Below, one piece after another: positions 11,120-23,192 of a DNA stretch of 64,000 nucleotides (the first letter of the stretch is position 1; each line of letters starts with the position of its first letter). Position numbers and translations under genes: made by a program. The stretch spans positions 113,580,176-113,644,175 of the forward strand of contig CM060897.1 of assembly GCA_030762935.1 (NCBI GenBank). The letters are read 5' to 3'. Under the pieces are notes generated by a model. The model worked only from the letters and a program-made list of their open reading frames with translations, searched no databases and was not told the DNA's origin. The DNA is from Hymenopus coronatus (Eukaryota; Arthropoda; Insecta; Mantodea; Hymenopodidae).

Positions 11120-11970
11120 CACGAAAAAGTCTGATGTGTTCCATTCAATGACCTCTACATCTCTGCAGCAATTATTATTAACAAGCTTCTAATTAATTCA
11201 TACTAATCGAGAATAAAAATAGCAGAAATAGTCTTATTACTTGCTACTTTGCAAGTAGAAGCAAAATAAGGGTGCACCATAGGTTAAAGTGATAGCCAAA
11301 AGCTGGTTGATGTGTGACTGAAGTTCCTTTGTTTGCATGGAGAGGAGTTGACAAATCCCTGTATGAGAAAAGACAGATAAAAGCTCAAACCAATAACAAG
11401 GAATATATAAAAAATTATAAACTCCCTGGAGAAATATATATGGTAGAAATTGTGTATTTTATCGTGATCTACATTTTTTGTGAGTAAGTTTTTGTCTTCT
11501 TCTTACGGTTTACCAGTTATGCAAAATTCAACAAAAGTCATCCAGAATAAAGAGGTCTTTAGAGGATATTCTCAGAAAATTCAAGATGCACATTTTATTT
11601 GGCATATAAAAATCTTAAACATAAGAGATTTTAATCAAAATCGTTAGAGACATTTTTGAGAAAATAAAACATTTCTAAAATTTTTCCATGTAAAAGGTAG
11701 TTGGGGTATTTTCTTGAAAAGCTTTGTTTTGCATCCTTGGACGATACTGAACTTAAATGTCAAGTTTGGTATTTAACGGTATTTTTGTTTTGAGCTATGC
11801 TGTCCACAGACACACACACGCCCGGATCTTTTTCCAAAAATACTTTTGTTTGATTCAGGGGAACCCAAAACTTGTATTTATGGTGAAATCTTGGTATCGA
11901 AGTTTTGGGTGCATTGCAATACCTTTTCTATACACTATGTACATGTACGTGTTAAAAAAACTAAAAAGAA
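11120..11970 (+). repeat. DR1 copy, nearly full length
   Basis: All landmarks are present in order, from GTCTGATGTGTTCCATTCAA to TATGTACATGTACGTG. AAAAAG occurs immediately on both sides of the copy and could be a target duplication or simply A-rich ends. Confidence 0.9.
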
Positions 11971-12370
11971 TTGGACCGAGCAGTATAGCTCCTCAATGAT
12001 TACGATGGAAATGTGTAATGAATACTTACTGCACCAATTTTAGCTTCCCATAACGTAATTATACATGCTGGTGAGACGTATACCGTGAGGCCAAAAAGTC
12101 ACTTAACAAATAGAGAAATTAGAAAGTGTTCAATTTTAGTAAACAATTGATTGAAAAATAAGTTTTATATTGTAACATAGACTACATGTACTATTTGCGT
12201 TCAGGTCGTATTCACGGTATACCTTTAAGAGCAGTGTAATCACAAGTCGGTTGATAAATACACTATTTTTCGATTATTTTATTTAAGAGCATGTATAACT
12301 GAAATGTCACGCAAAATCACAAAATAATTGACTATTTTATTTTAATTCCATAAAATAATTTAAACATTCA
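11971..12370. other. No recognisable feature
   Basis: AT-rich. GTGAGGCCAAAAAGTCACTT near 12090 has the look of a DNA-transposon terminus, but no matching inverted copy was found. Confidence 0.4.
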
Positions 12371-13268
12371 GGAGTAAAAAAAATTGATGTGTTACACTCA
12401 CATGACTTTTTCTAGCTACTCTACAAAATTCCTACAAACTATTCTTCTTCTTTGTACACAATACTAATCAAGATAAATGTTAGCAGAATGTTATTACTTA
12501 GTTCCTTATAAGTAGAAGGGAATAAGGGAATGTACTATGCTAAAGTGATTGTCTAGTGTTTTAAAAGCTATCGTCATGCAATTGTCATTGCAAATCACTT
12601 CTTTGCTTGGCTAGGAGTAGAACAAAAGAAAAACAGACACTTCCTGTGTGAGAAAAGTTGAAGTACTTCACAATTGAAACCAAAAATAAGGAATATCTCG
12701 AAAACGGTTACCTCCACAACAAAAACGTAAAGGACAAAATTTGTGTGTTTTGTCATGAGGTACATTTTTTGGTAGTACTTTTTCTATCTCTTATGGTTTA
12801 GCAGTTAAGCAAAATTCAGCAAAATTCATCCAGAATAAAGAGGTCTTCAGAGGCTTATCCCAAAAAATTCGAGACATACATTTTATTTCGGACATAAATA
12901 GCTTAAAAATACGGGATTTTAGTCAAAATCGTTAGAGCCATTTTTAAGAAAATCAAAATTTTCGAAATTTTTTCCATGTAAAGGGTAGTTTGTGGTGGGG
13001 GGATTTTTTTTTTTTAAAATCTTCATGTCGTATCTTTGGAAGATACTAAACGTAAATACCAAGTTTGGTATTTAACGGTCTTTTTGTTTTGGGGCTATGC
13101 TGTGCACAGGCACACACACGGACCTTTTTTAAAAATGCTTTTTTCGGATTCAGGAGACCCCAAAACATATATTTCCGGTGAAATCTCGGTATTGAATTTT
13201 AGGTGCATTACAATACCTTCTCTATCCCTATGTACATTGTACATATGGGGCTAGAGAAAGTAAAAAGG
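12371..13268 (+). repeat. DR1 copy, full length
   Basis: Landmarks 1 to 9 are all present, from TTGATGTGTTACACTCACAT to GCTAGAGAAAGTAAAAAG. The palindrome is perfect here. One of the best copies for deriving a consensus. Confidence 0.92.
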
Positions 13269-14365
13269 TATAATTTACCTCCAGGCACCATTTTAACTAC
13301 ATTAAGTCACTGGAGTAACAAGAAAGCATTAGAGGTGAAACTGGACCCGCTTCAGTTCGATATCTAATTCGCAACCTGCAAAGTACGAGTAAAACTCGTA
13401 GTTATGCGGAAGCTAAGCTGCAATGCAAGAGGAAAATGACAGATACGCCACAACAGAGCAGAGAAAAAGGAAATCTGTGGGTACAATCTATCAACCTGGT
13501 GGATTTTGGTACATTCTAATCTTTCATAGTTTTCTCAGTATTAATATTTTCAGCCTTCTTTTTTCTCCTCCTGTAAAATGCTTCTTGTGGAGCAGTTTTT
13601 CTGTTACAGAAATTAAATATGCTGTACATGTACAAGTACAATATAATAAGAATTGCTCTAGTTTTCACTGTCAGATTTAAGTATATGTTTTGAATTTTGA
13701 AACACAAAAATTATGTTTTTATTACAAAAAAGCACATGCATAGCTTTAAAAATATTTGGAGCCTAAACTACAAAGTAACCTAGGCAATTTTAAAATGTAG
13801 ATGTATTGTCCACCTAGGTTTAAGATATTATAAATAAATTTTAACCTCTTTTGATGCAAGGGATTTTTAGTGACGTGACAAAATCATAAACACATTTTAT
13901 TATAACTTCCAAATCATTACAGGAAAATTGATGTACTGTAACTTATTTGTACTATATTACATCTGTTACATCTGTGGTATAAATTTAAAAAAAGCTAGCA
14001 TTATTAGTTTGTAGTTTTAAACTTTCAGTCTTGCATGTCCTTAAAAGGGATGTTATACCAAAGACAAAATCTGTTGATTATGAAAACATTAGTTTGAACA
14101 ATAAAGTAATTATAACAGTGAATAAATAATGAGAACTGTGTTGTAAGAGATAATTTGCTGTTCAACCTGTACCAGCTCCTCTTTCAACAGTTCCTCTGGT
14201 AATTAGTAAAATAATAGAAGGGGTAAAAGTCAAAAACTTAAATTATTTATTCAAGGAAAAACTATATCAGGTGCTCTTAATATTAAAGCAACTCTCTTTA
14301 AAGCCAAAAAAAGCAATCCTATCGTCAATTCCGCTTTCATTTAATATTATCCACTTCCCAACGAT
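13269..14365. other. No recognisable feature
   Basis: AT-rich, DR1-free. Frames of 63-85 codons near 13420-13700 occur on both strands and have no recognisable domain. Confidence 0.5.
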
Positions 14366-14515
14366 CATGCCTGGCTAAGGGCTGATCCCTCGTTCCAGGT
14401 TCTCCATTCTTTGGTTTCGTGCCATTGGCTTCACGATAGGCTTCTGGCCTCTAGGCAGCCGCTTGTAAGGTATAGGGGGAGTACCAGTTCTAAACTCGGG
14501 GAGGGTAAGCCGACT
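14366..14515 (+). repeat. 3' module shared with the SINE-B copy at 43.3 kb
   Basis: Matches 43463-43612 block by block: CTGGCTAAGGGCTGATCC, GGTTCTCCATTCT, CTTCTGGCCTCTAGGCAGCC, GGGGAGTACCAG and GGGGAGGGTAAGCCGACTA. Here the tRNA head and GC-rich body are absent, so it is a 5'-truncated copy. Confidence 0.7.
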
Positions 14516-14789
14516 ATGGAAAAGGTAATCTTTTGAATAAATGTCAGAGCAGTTTTTAATGTTTGGATGCTAGTAGAATTGATAGGCCATAGACTACTGC
14601 TGATGAAGGAACCAAAAACTTCTAAGTGGCCGGTGATTGACGATTTCCTATGGAATTGCCAAATGTTGCCTCGCTTTACAGGATTGTCACTTTGTGAGAG
14701 GTGAGTGCCAAAACTGCTCTCTTGTCAGCACAAAGAGCAGCGAATGCATAGTGCATGACAGTTTTTAGACAAGACAAGATGGAGATGAT

Positions 14790-15335
14790 TTATTTTCCCA
14801 CATTGTTATGAGATACGAGACCTGGATAGCGTACACTAACGCAGAAAAAACAAGTCAATGCAGTGGAGACATTTCAGTTCATCCATACCAAAAAAGTGTA
14901 CATGAATTGCAAAATGATGGCTACCATGTTTTGGGACGAAAAGGGCGGCCTGTTGATCGATTTCATGGACCGCGGAACAACCATTACAGCTGACGTGTAC
15001 TGTGCAACGCTAACCAAACTGAAACTCGTCTGGCATTTCCTATACGACAACGTACGCCGCTGCCCAAACCAAAGAGAAGATTCAAGAGTTTCGTTGGGAA
15101 CTCCTTGACCACCCACCGTACAGTCCCGATCTTGCACCAAGCGACTCTTTCCTCTTCTTGTATTTGAAACGGTGACCTGTGTATTTCAAACCAAATATGA
15201 GCTCAAGACGAGCAATACCAACTGGTTCAGATCCCAGGCGCCAGACTTCTATGCCAGGGGTTAAAGAAGCTGATGCACCGTTACAGAAAGTGCATAGATG
15301 TGAACGGCGATAATGTGGAAAACCGATTTAGATAT
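14790..15335 (+). pseudogene. mariner-type transposase, decayed
   Basis: Conceptual translation in three frames gives ordered mariner motifs: ETWIAYTNAEKT (the 'DETW' region, first D lost), KMMATMFWDEKGGLLIDFM, RGTTITADVYCATLTKL, LYDNVRR (the 'HDNARPH' region with D kept), then DHPPYSPDLAPSDSF with the last catalytic D, and APDFYARG near the C-terminus. The N-terminal DNA-binding domain is not visible. At least two frameshifts and several stops make it non-functional. Mariner transposases cut and paste DNA flanked by short inverted repeats. Confidence 0.88.
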
Positions 15336-16427
15336 GTAGTCGCATATTACTGTCAATTGACACACAATAAACAATTAACAATTGATACCTTGTCTCATGA
15401 GAAATGTTTTTACTGTCACCAAAGGGACCTTAGTTTGGAATACGCCTCATATATAGCAGATGAAGGCATGCCAGCTCAATATTGTTATTAATCAGAGCTT
15501 TTTCGCCTTCCACCATTACTCTTCTGCTTCACTTCTATGTTCGTTTTCTTTCTTGTTGTGGATAAGAAAGAAATGACAAAAGAAAAAGTATAAAGATTTC
15601 AACAATGCCGGAGATCTTAAGAATTCCATAAAATGGGAAAAAGTATCCTAAATTCTAAGTATCCGAAAATCGAGTTCATAAAGGTTGCTACCAGAAATAA
15701 AACCTAAATCAGTGTATCTGTTGTGTTATCTTGAAAGGCACGGTCTAGCGGATCCTAAGCTGAATGCACGGTCCTTAATCAGAAAGGATAAAGCTGTAAC
15801 GCTGACAGTAATCCGATCTATGGCAATGGCCTGGAAAGTGGAGCAAATCTTTGTTTAAACGCTGACATATGGGCTCCAGAGTCGCTAAAAAACGATCCGT
15901 CTGAGAAGGAAATAAATTCAACTAAGGGAAGAAGACAAAAATAAAAATATTGAATAGTTATCAAGAGGAGTAATATGTAGACATGTTCAGAGTGCCCATA
16001 GGTTTTAGACGGACCATCAAAATGCATATTTTGTGAATAGCAGAAAGGAAATTGTTCAATTGTTTACCTCTAAATGTAATAGTTTATTTATTTTTTTACA
16101 GAATAGACAGTAGCTCAAAGTCAATTACTTAAAACTAGATAAAATAATAAACTATTCACTTACATTGTATATGCTATAGATGAGTAATTTGTGTTTAATA
16201 AATTTTGAATTCAGCATACCGTAAGTCTCTTGTATTTTTGAAGCTATTATAAAACTTTAAAGCCTTAAAGAATTCCTTTGGGTCATCACATAATTACAAA
16301 ATAAATTTTTATATAATTACGCATAATTGCGGTGCCAAAAATTGTAATTTTTACATGGACTAAACACTTTAGAATATATATGGTGACGATTAAATTTTGA
16401 TATTTATATTTTTCCCATAATAATAGT
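15336..16427. other. Mariner 3' remnant, then no feature
   Basis: The first ~100 bp probably continue the mariner 3' end. The rest is AT-rich with no DR1 landmark or supported frame. Confidence 0.45.
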
Positions 16428-17152
16428 AACTTTTACTTTCTTTGCATACTCCACCCAGAAATTCGATACCGAGATTTCACCGGAAATATACGTTTTAGGA
16501 TTCCCTGGAAATATATGTTTTGAGGTCCCCTGAATCCAAAAAAAATCATTTTATAAACATTTTCGTTTGTGTGTGTTTCCGTGGGCAGCAAAGCTCTAAA
16601 ACGTTAAATAACAAAATAGGTATTTAAGCTCCCTATCTTCCAAGAATGCGAGTAACATAAGTCTAATATATTTTATGACAACTGAAATGTATATCTTGAA
16701 TTTTCTATGAGTAGTCTTTGAATAGTTTATATTTCTGGATGAATTTTGCTGAATTTTAAATAACTGGACAAAAGCTTACTGCCCAAAAAATGTAGTACTC
16801 ATTAAGGTAAACAATTTATGTCACATACAGTTTTTAGTAGAGTTAACCATTGCTGATATATTCATTGTTACTAGTTTCAAGTTTTTAACTACTTACATTT
16901 TTCTCAAGAGGGAATGCAAATTAGAACCTTATTTCAATTGTTTTATATAGTGATAGAAATGTAAAGATTTGACGATCGCTTTTGCCTGTGTGTTTCTTTA
17001 TTTTACTTCAACTTATACGGAAGCAAGTAATAGGACTATTTCTGTTAATGTTTATTTTGTTTAGCACAACGTACACAAAGGAATAGTAACAAAAGTTTGT
17101 TTGTGTGACAGCTGGAAAAAGTCATCTGAATGAAACCATCGGATTTTTAGAA
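16428..17152 (-). repeat. DR1 copy, internally deleted
   Basis: Landmarks 9 and 8 in reverse, with the CGGAAATATA block repeated twice about 40 bp apart, then a gap and the 5' half ending at ATGAAACCATCGGATTTT. Confidence 0.85.
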
Positions 17153-17154
17153 TG

Positions 17155-17345
17155 TGTATAATTTCGTGTGTGTATGTGAGTGTGTGTGTATCCGCACACG
17201 ATAATTCAAAAATGAAAAGCTGGCAAAATACCAAATTTGGTATTTCAATTATCTTTCAAGGATGCGATACCAAGATTTTAAGGACATTTTTCCACCCCAA
17301 ATTAGACTTTACAAGAAACATTATTTTAATTAAAATAACGTGTCT
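17155..17345 (-). repeat. DR1 copy, internal fragment
   Basis: GT tract, AATTCAAAAATGAAAAG, palindrome ACCAAATTTGGTATTT, then CAAGGATGCGATACCAAG. It directly abuts the 5' end of the preceding copy. Confidence 0.8.
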
Positions 17346-17364
17346 TCAATAAAATATACAAATG

Positions 17365-17768
17365 AGAGAGTTAACCTGAAAAATTCAATGCGATATCCGG
17401 AATTTGAACCACCAATCTCGCGATCTCTAGCAGGTTGCTCTACTACTGAGATACCATGGCAACATGTCGCCATAGCATTGAATTTCTCAATTGACTCGCT
17501 GTTTCCCGGTAAGCCACAAGGTGTTCTCAAATTATTTTCAGATGACAGTCCCAATAGCGACTTACAATGTTGTAAGTCCCAGGGTTCATAGTATAGCAAA
17601 CTATTATGGTCAACTGATATTGGATTAATTGTTTTTTCGCTCAAGCCTTGTGTAGGACAGGAGTTGGATAGGTAGAGTCAAACTGAAAAATGTAGTGCCA
17701 TCGCAGGGATTTGAACCACGGATCTCCCGAGTTCTAGCCGGTTGCTCTGCCACTGAGCTACCGTGGTA
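17365..17768 (-). mobile_element. SINE-C, two tRNA heads in tandem
   Basis: Read on the minus strand from 17768: a tRNA-like head with GGTAGCTCAGTGGCAGAGCA and GTGGTTCAAATCCC, a tail with TTTTTCAGTTTGACTCTACC and an A-rich end, then a core with the palindrome GACTTACAACATTGTAAGTC, then a second tRNA-like head with GGTATCTCAGTAGTAGAGCA and GTGGTTCAAATTCC and a second TTTTTCAG tail. The core plus second head recurs at 42160-42506. Either the family is built as core-head-tail and two insertions are nested, or it is a dimeric SINE. Confidence 0.8.
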
Positions 17769-17974
17769 ACAGATGACAGTTGTCTATATGAGGTCGAAGC
17801 GACGAGATATAACTGTCCAGCAGTAATTGAAATAAACATTTTGTTAGTGTTTTTATTCCTGTGGAAACTAAACAGAGAGGGTTTCATCTATATTCTTTAT
17901 ATTCTTTTTGATTATATCAATTATAGCCCTTGTAAAACTTGGCTACTGAAAGAATCTGTAAAGCAAAAATGTTA

Positions 17975-18350
17975 ATCTTTGAAAGGAGAATCCTAAACAG
18001 AATTTTTGGACCCACTAAAGATGGAGATGACACCTGGAGAATAAAAATCGATAACAATTAAACGAATTAATGTATAATTAAAATATTGAGAATTTATTGG
18101 GGCGATGAGATTGGGCTGGTTTGGCCATGTTAAAAGAATGGAAGTCCAAAGACTTGAGAAAAAAATATATAAATGGAAACCCTTGGGAAGCGGAGCACCA
18201 GACAAACCGAAAATCCGTTGGGAAGATGTCATGATGATTTGATAAAATTGAGAATGCTAAGTTGGTCTACGACTATACAAAAAATCCCCGAAAAAAATTG
18301 TTGAGAAAGCCAAAACATTCAACTTTGAAGTCGGAGACATCCTCCATGAT
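17975..18350 (+). pseudogene. LINE ORF2 C-terminal fragment
   Basis: Translation in two frames gives the characteristic end of an insect non-LTR retrotransposon ORF2: ERRILNRIFGPTKDGDDTW, RLGWFGHVKRMEVQRL, KKIYKWKPLGSGAPDKPK, IRWEDV and KKIVEKAKTFNF. 'GWFGHV.RM' and 'G.P..RW.DDV' are the usual C-terminal signatures. Frameshifts and stops make it dead. It lacks the endonuclease and reverse transcriptase, so it is a 5'-truncated copy of a LINE different from the one at 56 kb. Confidence 0.8.
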
Positions 18351-18715
18351 GGTAGATCATGAGGAGACCTCTTCCCGCCTCTCCGTAGACGGAGAGGACG
18401 ATTTTCATATAGTGGCCTCGATGAAGAAGAGGCGAACCAGATTGGCTGCAGAGGGGGTGCAATGGAGTGCCTTGAGAAATAGCTTCAAATAGCAGTAGAC
18501 AAATACTCGTCATTGAAGTACATTTCCTTTTATTTGAAAGATTTAGTTCTTTCAATAAATCAAGAATGTTAAAACATGTTAACATTATTGAGCACATTTT
18601 ATATGTTGAGCAGTGTGGTCTCATCTTCAGGCGCATAACATTCCAACTTCCGACTTATTTGTTGAGTCCTCGATGAATAAAAGGAAATGTATAAAATTAA
18701 ACGAGAGAATAGCAA
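18351..18715. other. Possible LINE 3' region; otherwise unrecognised
   Basis: Contains a hairpin-capable CCTCTCCGTAGACGGAGAGG at about 18378-18397 and a short frame. It may be 3' UTR of the LINE fragment just upstream, but no tail is visible. Confidence 0.35.
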
Positions 18716-19555
18716 AGAAAATCTGATGTGTTCCATTCATATTACTTTTTCTACATTGCCGTAACAAATTGATTATTGTTAGAAAGCATTTTCTTTAACT
18801 ATACTTTATCATAATCTAGATAAACATTAGCAGAAATTATCTTATTACTTTTTTCCTTGTAAGGAGAACTGCCATAAGGGAATACACTAGGCTAAAAGTT
18901 GGTTACCATGTGACTGAAATCCGTTTCTACGCAGCGCCCGGAGGTTAACTTTTCTCACATGGAAAGTTGTAAGTACTTTAAATCTGAAACAAGTGTTAAG
19001 GAATATCTCAAAATGGTCAATTTCCCCCAAAATTGCGTGATCTACATTTTTTGTGCAGTTAATTTTTGTCTATCTCCTGCGGTTTACCAGTTACGCAAAA
19101 TTCATTCAGAATAAAAATGTCTTCAAAGGGTATTCCCAGAAAATTCAAGATATATATTTTAATTCGCCATATCAATATGTGTAATATACAGTACTTTAAT
19201 GAAAGCCGTTAGAGCCATTTTTGGGAAAATCAAATATTTTTTAATGTTTTCCATGTAAATGGTAGTTTGGGATGGGGGAATTATTCTCATGATTTTCGTG
19301 TCGCATCCCTGGAAGATATTAAACTTAAATACCAAGTTTGGTATTTACGGACTTTTGGTTTTTGATTTATCGTGTTCACAGACACACGGACACACACTTC
19401 GACCTTTTTCCATAAATGTTTTTTATTTATTTTTTTTTTGGATACAGGTTACCCTAAAACATGTATGTCGGTAGAAATCTCGGTATCGAATTTTTGGGTG
19501 GTATGCAATACCTTTTCTATGCACTAGTACACGGTACGTGTAGAGAAAATAAAAT
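18716..19555 (+). repeat. DR1 copy, nearly full length
   Basis: From AATCTGATGTGTTCCATTCA to GTGTAGAGAAAATAAAAT with landmarks 1 to 9; a ~90-bp deletion lies in the middle. The T tract after the CA tract is expanded. Confidence 0.9.
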
Positions 19556-19729
19556 ACGATTTGAAGAAAACTATTGAGAAAATCGAAAAAGGAGATTAAG
19601 AAGGAAATACGAGAAGAAGATTTGTATCTCTCAAAAGAAGTTAAAGAAAAGTGTTGTATTACTCAGAATGAGGACACCATGATACCCATTTTGAGCTACA
19701 AGTTTTCATGTAATAAAAATATTTCTTAA

Positions 19730-20515
19730 ATTCACGTAGCTTACCCCTTATCTTTTACATACAACTTAAGATAAACATCAATAGAAATGAACTTTTTTAT
19801 TTCCTTGTAGGTATAACGGAAATTAGGAAACACATTAAATAAATCTGATGGGTTCCATTCACATAACTTTCTCTATTTATTCTGCAAACCAGATATTCTT
19901 ACAAAAGAATATTTTGCCTGCATATTACTAATTGAGATTAGCATTAGCAGAAATACTCTTATTACATAGTTCCTTGAAACTAGAAAGTAAATAAGAGAAT
20001 ACACTAGGCTAAAGGAGTAGTGTAATATTTTAACAGCAATGCCATTGACCTAAAATTTAGTTATGTTTCTATGTCCAGAAATAGAACAAAAGATATATCA
20101 AATGATGAGAGCTCCCCGAATGAGATAAAAATGGAGCCTTATAGGGATTATCTGCGAAATAGTTCTACAAAATATCGTGATATAAATGTGTGTTTTAACA
20201 AGATATACATTTTATGTACAGTAAGTTTTTGTCTATCTCTCATGTTTTACCAGTTATGCCAAAGGCATCTAAAATGAAGAGATTCAGAGGCTATTTGCAA
20301 TAAATTCAAGATACCTATACATTTTTTTTCATGTAATTGTCTTTGTTATACGGTATTTTAATCAAAATCGTCAGATACATTTTGAGGGAATCAAACTTTT
20401 GTCATTTTTTCCACCTAAAGAGTAGTTGATGGTGGAGGGATTTTCCTAAAAATTTTCGTGTCGACCCTTGCAATATGCTGAACATACCGATTTTTGGATT
20501 TTGAATGTTCAGACA
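19730..20515 (+). repeat. DR1 copies, two 5' parts in tandem
   Basis: A weak 5' fragment at 19730-19835 (TAAACATCAATAGAAATG, TTCCTTGTAGG) is followed by a longer copy from AATCTGATGGGTTCC at 19840 that carries landmarks 3, 4 and 5 and stops before the CA tract. Confidence 0.75.
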
Positions 20516-20529
20516 CGGAACTTTTAGTA

Positions 20530-21165
20530 AACATCTGACATGTTCCATTCACATGACTTTCCTTACCTACTCTGCTAACAAACTTTTTAAACAACTTTTC
20601 TATCTAATTTATGTTAACCAAGATAAAGATTTACAGAATGGTGCTATTAGTTAGTTCTTAAAGTAGGAAGGAACTAAGGAAATATACCGACTAGGGGAAA
20701 GCAATAAACAAATGTTTTAAAAGCTATCGCTAAAGTGATAGACGTTTTAAAGGTGGTCGCTAAGTGATGTAATTTAAACTCTATTCTTTTCGCTTGTCCA
20801 GTGGCTAAGCAAAAGAAAAGCTAATGACGAGTTACCATTTGAAAATAGATTAAGTAATGGGAAATTAACACTAAGAACTAGGAATATCTCGGAAATGATT
20901 AACTCTACCAAATCTGCCTCTGACATACATTCTGGGCTTTGGCGAAGTATTTTGAGTTTGTCAGTTTTCAAAAGTCATTCAGAATGAAAACGACAACAAA
21001 GGCTATTTCTAGAAAAGTAAATATATACATTTTATTTGCTTCAAAAAGATATTAAACATATGGTACATTGATCAAAATCCTAGAGCGGATATTGAGGAAT
21101 CATAATTTCCGAAAAATCTTCCAATTATAAGGTGTTTGTTTTTGTGTGATTCTAGAGGAGGTCCT
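20530..21165 (+). repeat. DR1 copy, 5' two thirds
   Basis: Starts ATCTGACATGTTCCATTCAC, includes landmark 3 and a degraded landmark 5, and ends near the position where the palindrome would follow. Confidence 0.75.
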
Positions 21166-21169
21166 ACAC

Positions 21170-21420
21170 TCCAACTATCATGGAATCATTGTACGTCAGC
21201 CCAAGGAGAATAGGATGAAGTAAGAGTATCATAAATGGACTTCTAAAACCGGACCTCGAGGAAAGAGCCTCATAGCCGAGGCTAGAATCTGACCCAAACC
21301 ATTTGGGTCCTACAAAGGACTCCAATGCCATGACGCCACCAAGATCACTACCACGAAAGAGCGCTACCAACGCAACCCTTGCCGAAAATTATAACACTGA
21401 AAGGGAGCGGTTATATCAAA
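21170..21420. repeat. SINE-E-like repeat
   Basis: Divergent copy of the 5511-5780 element: AGAATAGGATGAAGTAAGAG, GGACCTCGAGGAAAGAGCC and AAGGACTCCAATGCCATGAC in the same order and spacing. Confidence 0.55.
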
Positions 21421-21464
21421 CATAGGATTGAAAGTTGAAGAAACCTCCCCCGAACATTTATCTA

Positions 21465-21560
21465 GTGACCCGAAAAAATCCCCATAAAACCCATGGGTCA
21501 GAGAGATTGCCGCAAGCATCGAAACCACGAACTCCGAACGCCAGAGTAAGTAAAGGGTAA
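21465..21560 (-). mobile_element. SINE-H fragment
   Basis: Contains CCGAAAAAATCCCCATAAAA and CCCATGGGTCAGAGAG, which match the SINE-H copy at 47833-47960 (ACCCATGGGTCAGGTTAGCC). The tRNA-like part is badly degraded. Confidence 0.5.
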
Positions 21561-21631
21561 TTTAGAGTGGTGTATATTCTTGAAAATTCCTAATATTTAT
21601 GGAATATTTTTATATTTAGCCAACCGCTCGT

Positions 21632-22230
21632 TTTTACTTTCTCTACATGTAATATGTAAGTATATAGTGTATAGAGAAGGTATTGCATTCCACTAAAAAT
21701 TTGACACCGGGATTTCACCAAAAATATATGTGTTTTACTGTCCCCAAAATAGGAAAAGTTTAGAAAAAGGTCCGTGTGTGAGCACGATGACTCACAAACC
21801 GAACTTGGTTGTTCGGTTTAGAATCTTTCAAGGATACGGCATGAAGATTTTGATCAAAATCCCCTACTCCAAACTACCCTTTACATGGAAAAAATTCCGA
21901 AAACTTTGATTTTCTCAAAAATGGTTCTAACGATTTTGATTAAAATTCCTTATATGAAGGATATTAATATCGCAAATAATATATATATATATATATATCT
22001 TGAATTTGTTGGGAATAGCCTCTAAAGACCTCTATTCTGAATGAATTTTGCTGAATTTTGCGTAACTGGTAAACCGTAAGAGATAGACAAAAAATGTATG
22101 TAACGTTTCAACACACCACGTTTTTTTCGTTGAATTGAATATTTCTGAGATTTTCCTTGTTTTTGTTAAATATTTAAAATATTTCCATTTTTCTCACAAG
22201 GAAACTTGTGAACTTCCTGGCTCTGCGTAG
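21632..22230 (-). repeat. DR1 copy
   Basis: Starts with TTTTTACTTTCTCTACATGT and reads landmarks 9 to 4 in reverse, ending near GAACTTCCTGGCTCTGC, where it joins another copy. A (TA)n run at about 21977-22000 occupies the landmark 5 neighbourhood. Confidence 0.85.
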
Positions 22231-22235
22231 AAACG

Positions 22236-23030
22236 GGTTGGGTCTTCCTGAACCCCCCCAAAAAAAGCATTTCTGGAAAAAGGTCCGTGTGTGTGTCAAT
22301 CTGTCTGTCTCTATGGACAGCATAGCTCAAAAATGAAAAGATCGTGAATACCAAACTTGGTATATATGTTTGGTATCTTCCAAGAATGTGACACGAATAT
22401 TTTCCAAAAAATTCCCCCACCCAAATACCGTTTACATGGAATTTTTGTTCGAAAAGTTTGATTTTTTAAAAAATAGCTCCAATGATTTTGATTAAAATAT
22501 CGTATATTAAATATATTTACCTGAAAAATAAAATGTAGATCTAGAATTTTCTGGGAAGAGCCTCTGAAGACTACTTTATTCTGGATAACTTTTATGGAAT
22601 TTTACATAACTGTTCAACCGTAAGAGATGGACAAAATATTACCACACAAAAAGGTTGAGCCCGTTAAAACACACAATTTATAATACAATTTTTTTTTTTC
22701 ATGGAGTTTATCGTTTCTGAGATATTCCTTGTTTTTGGTTTCAGCATTGAAAAACTTATACTTTTCTCATACAATAATTTGTCAACAACAGTCCATACAA
22801 ACAAAGGAACTTCAATCACATAGCAACCAGCTTTTGACTATCACTTTAACCTATGGTAGACCCTTATAACGTTTTTACGTACTTACAAGGAAGCAAGTAA
22901 ATAAGATAATTTCTGCTAATGTTTATCTCGATTATTATAGATTAGTTAGAAAAATATGCTTTTTAACAATAATGTTTACAGCGATGTAGAGAAAGTCATC
23001 TGAATGTAACACATCGGATTTTTGAATCAT
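22236..23030 (-). repeat. DR1 copy
   Basis: Begins at the CA/T-tract segment (CCCCAAAAAAAGCATTTCTG), has a perfect palindrome ACCAAACTTGGTAT and continues to AATGTAACACATCGGATTTT. The 3' terminal part is missing. Confidence 0.9.
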
Positions 23031-23039
23031 GCTGTTTAC

Positions 23040-23192
23040 AACACATATACACACATTCATTAACATGGATCTTGTTCTAAGAACTGTATCTTGTATTCAG
23101 GGTGTCTCAAAAGATTTTCAGCGAAATCTCGACATCGATTTTTTCGGGGACATACAATGCTTCCCCTACCTACAATAGGTAGTAGAGAAAAT
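23040..23192 (+). repeat. DR1 copy, 3' fragment
   Basis: CA tract, CGAAATCTCGACATCGATTT and GTAGAGAAAATATAAATC. It runs head-to-tail into the next copy, with ATAAATC shared at the junction. Confidence 0.8.

Noticed and set aside
18262..18492. 76-codon ORF with acidic and basic clusters
   Set aside because: It overlaps the LINE C-terminal fragment in part and has no recognisable domain; more likely the element's 3' region.
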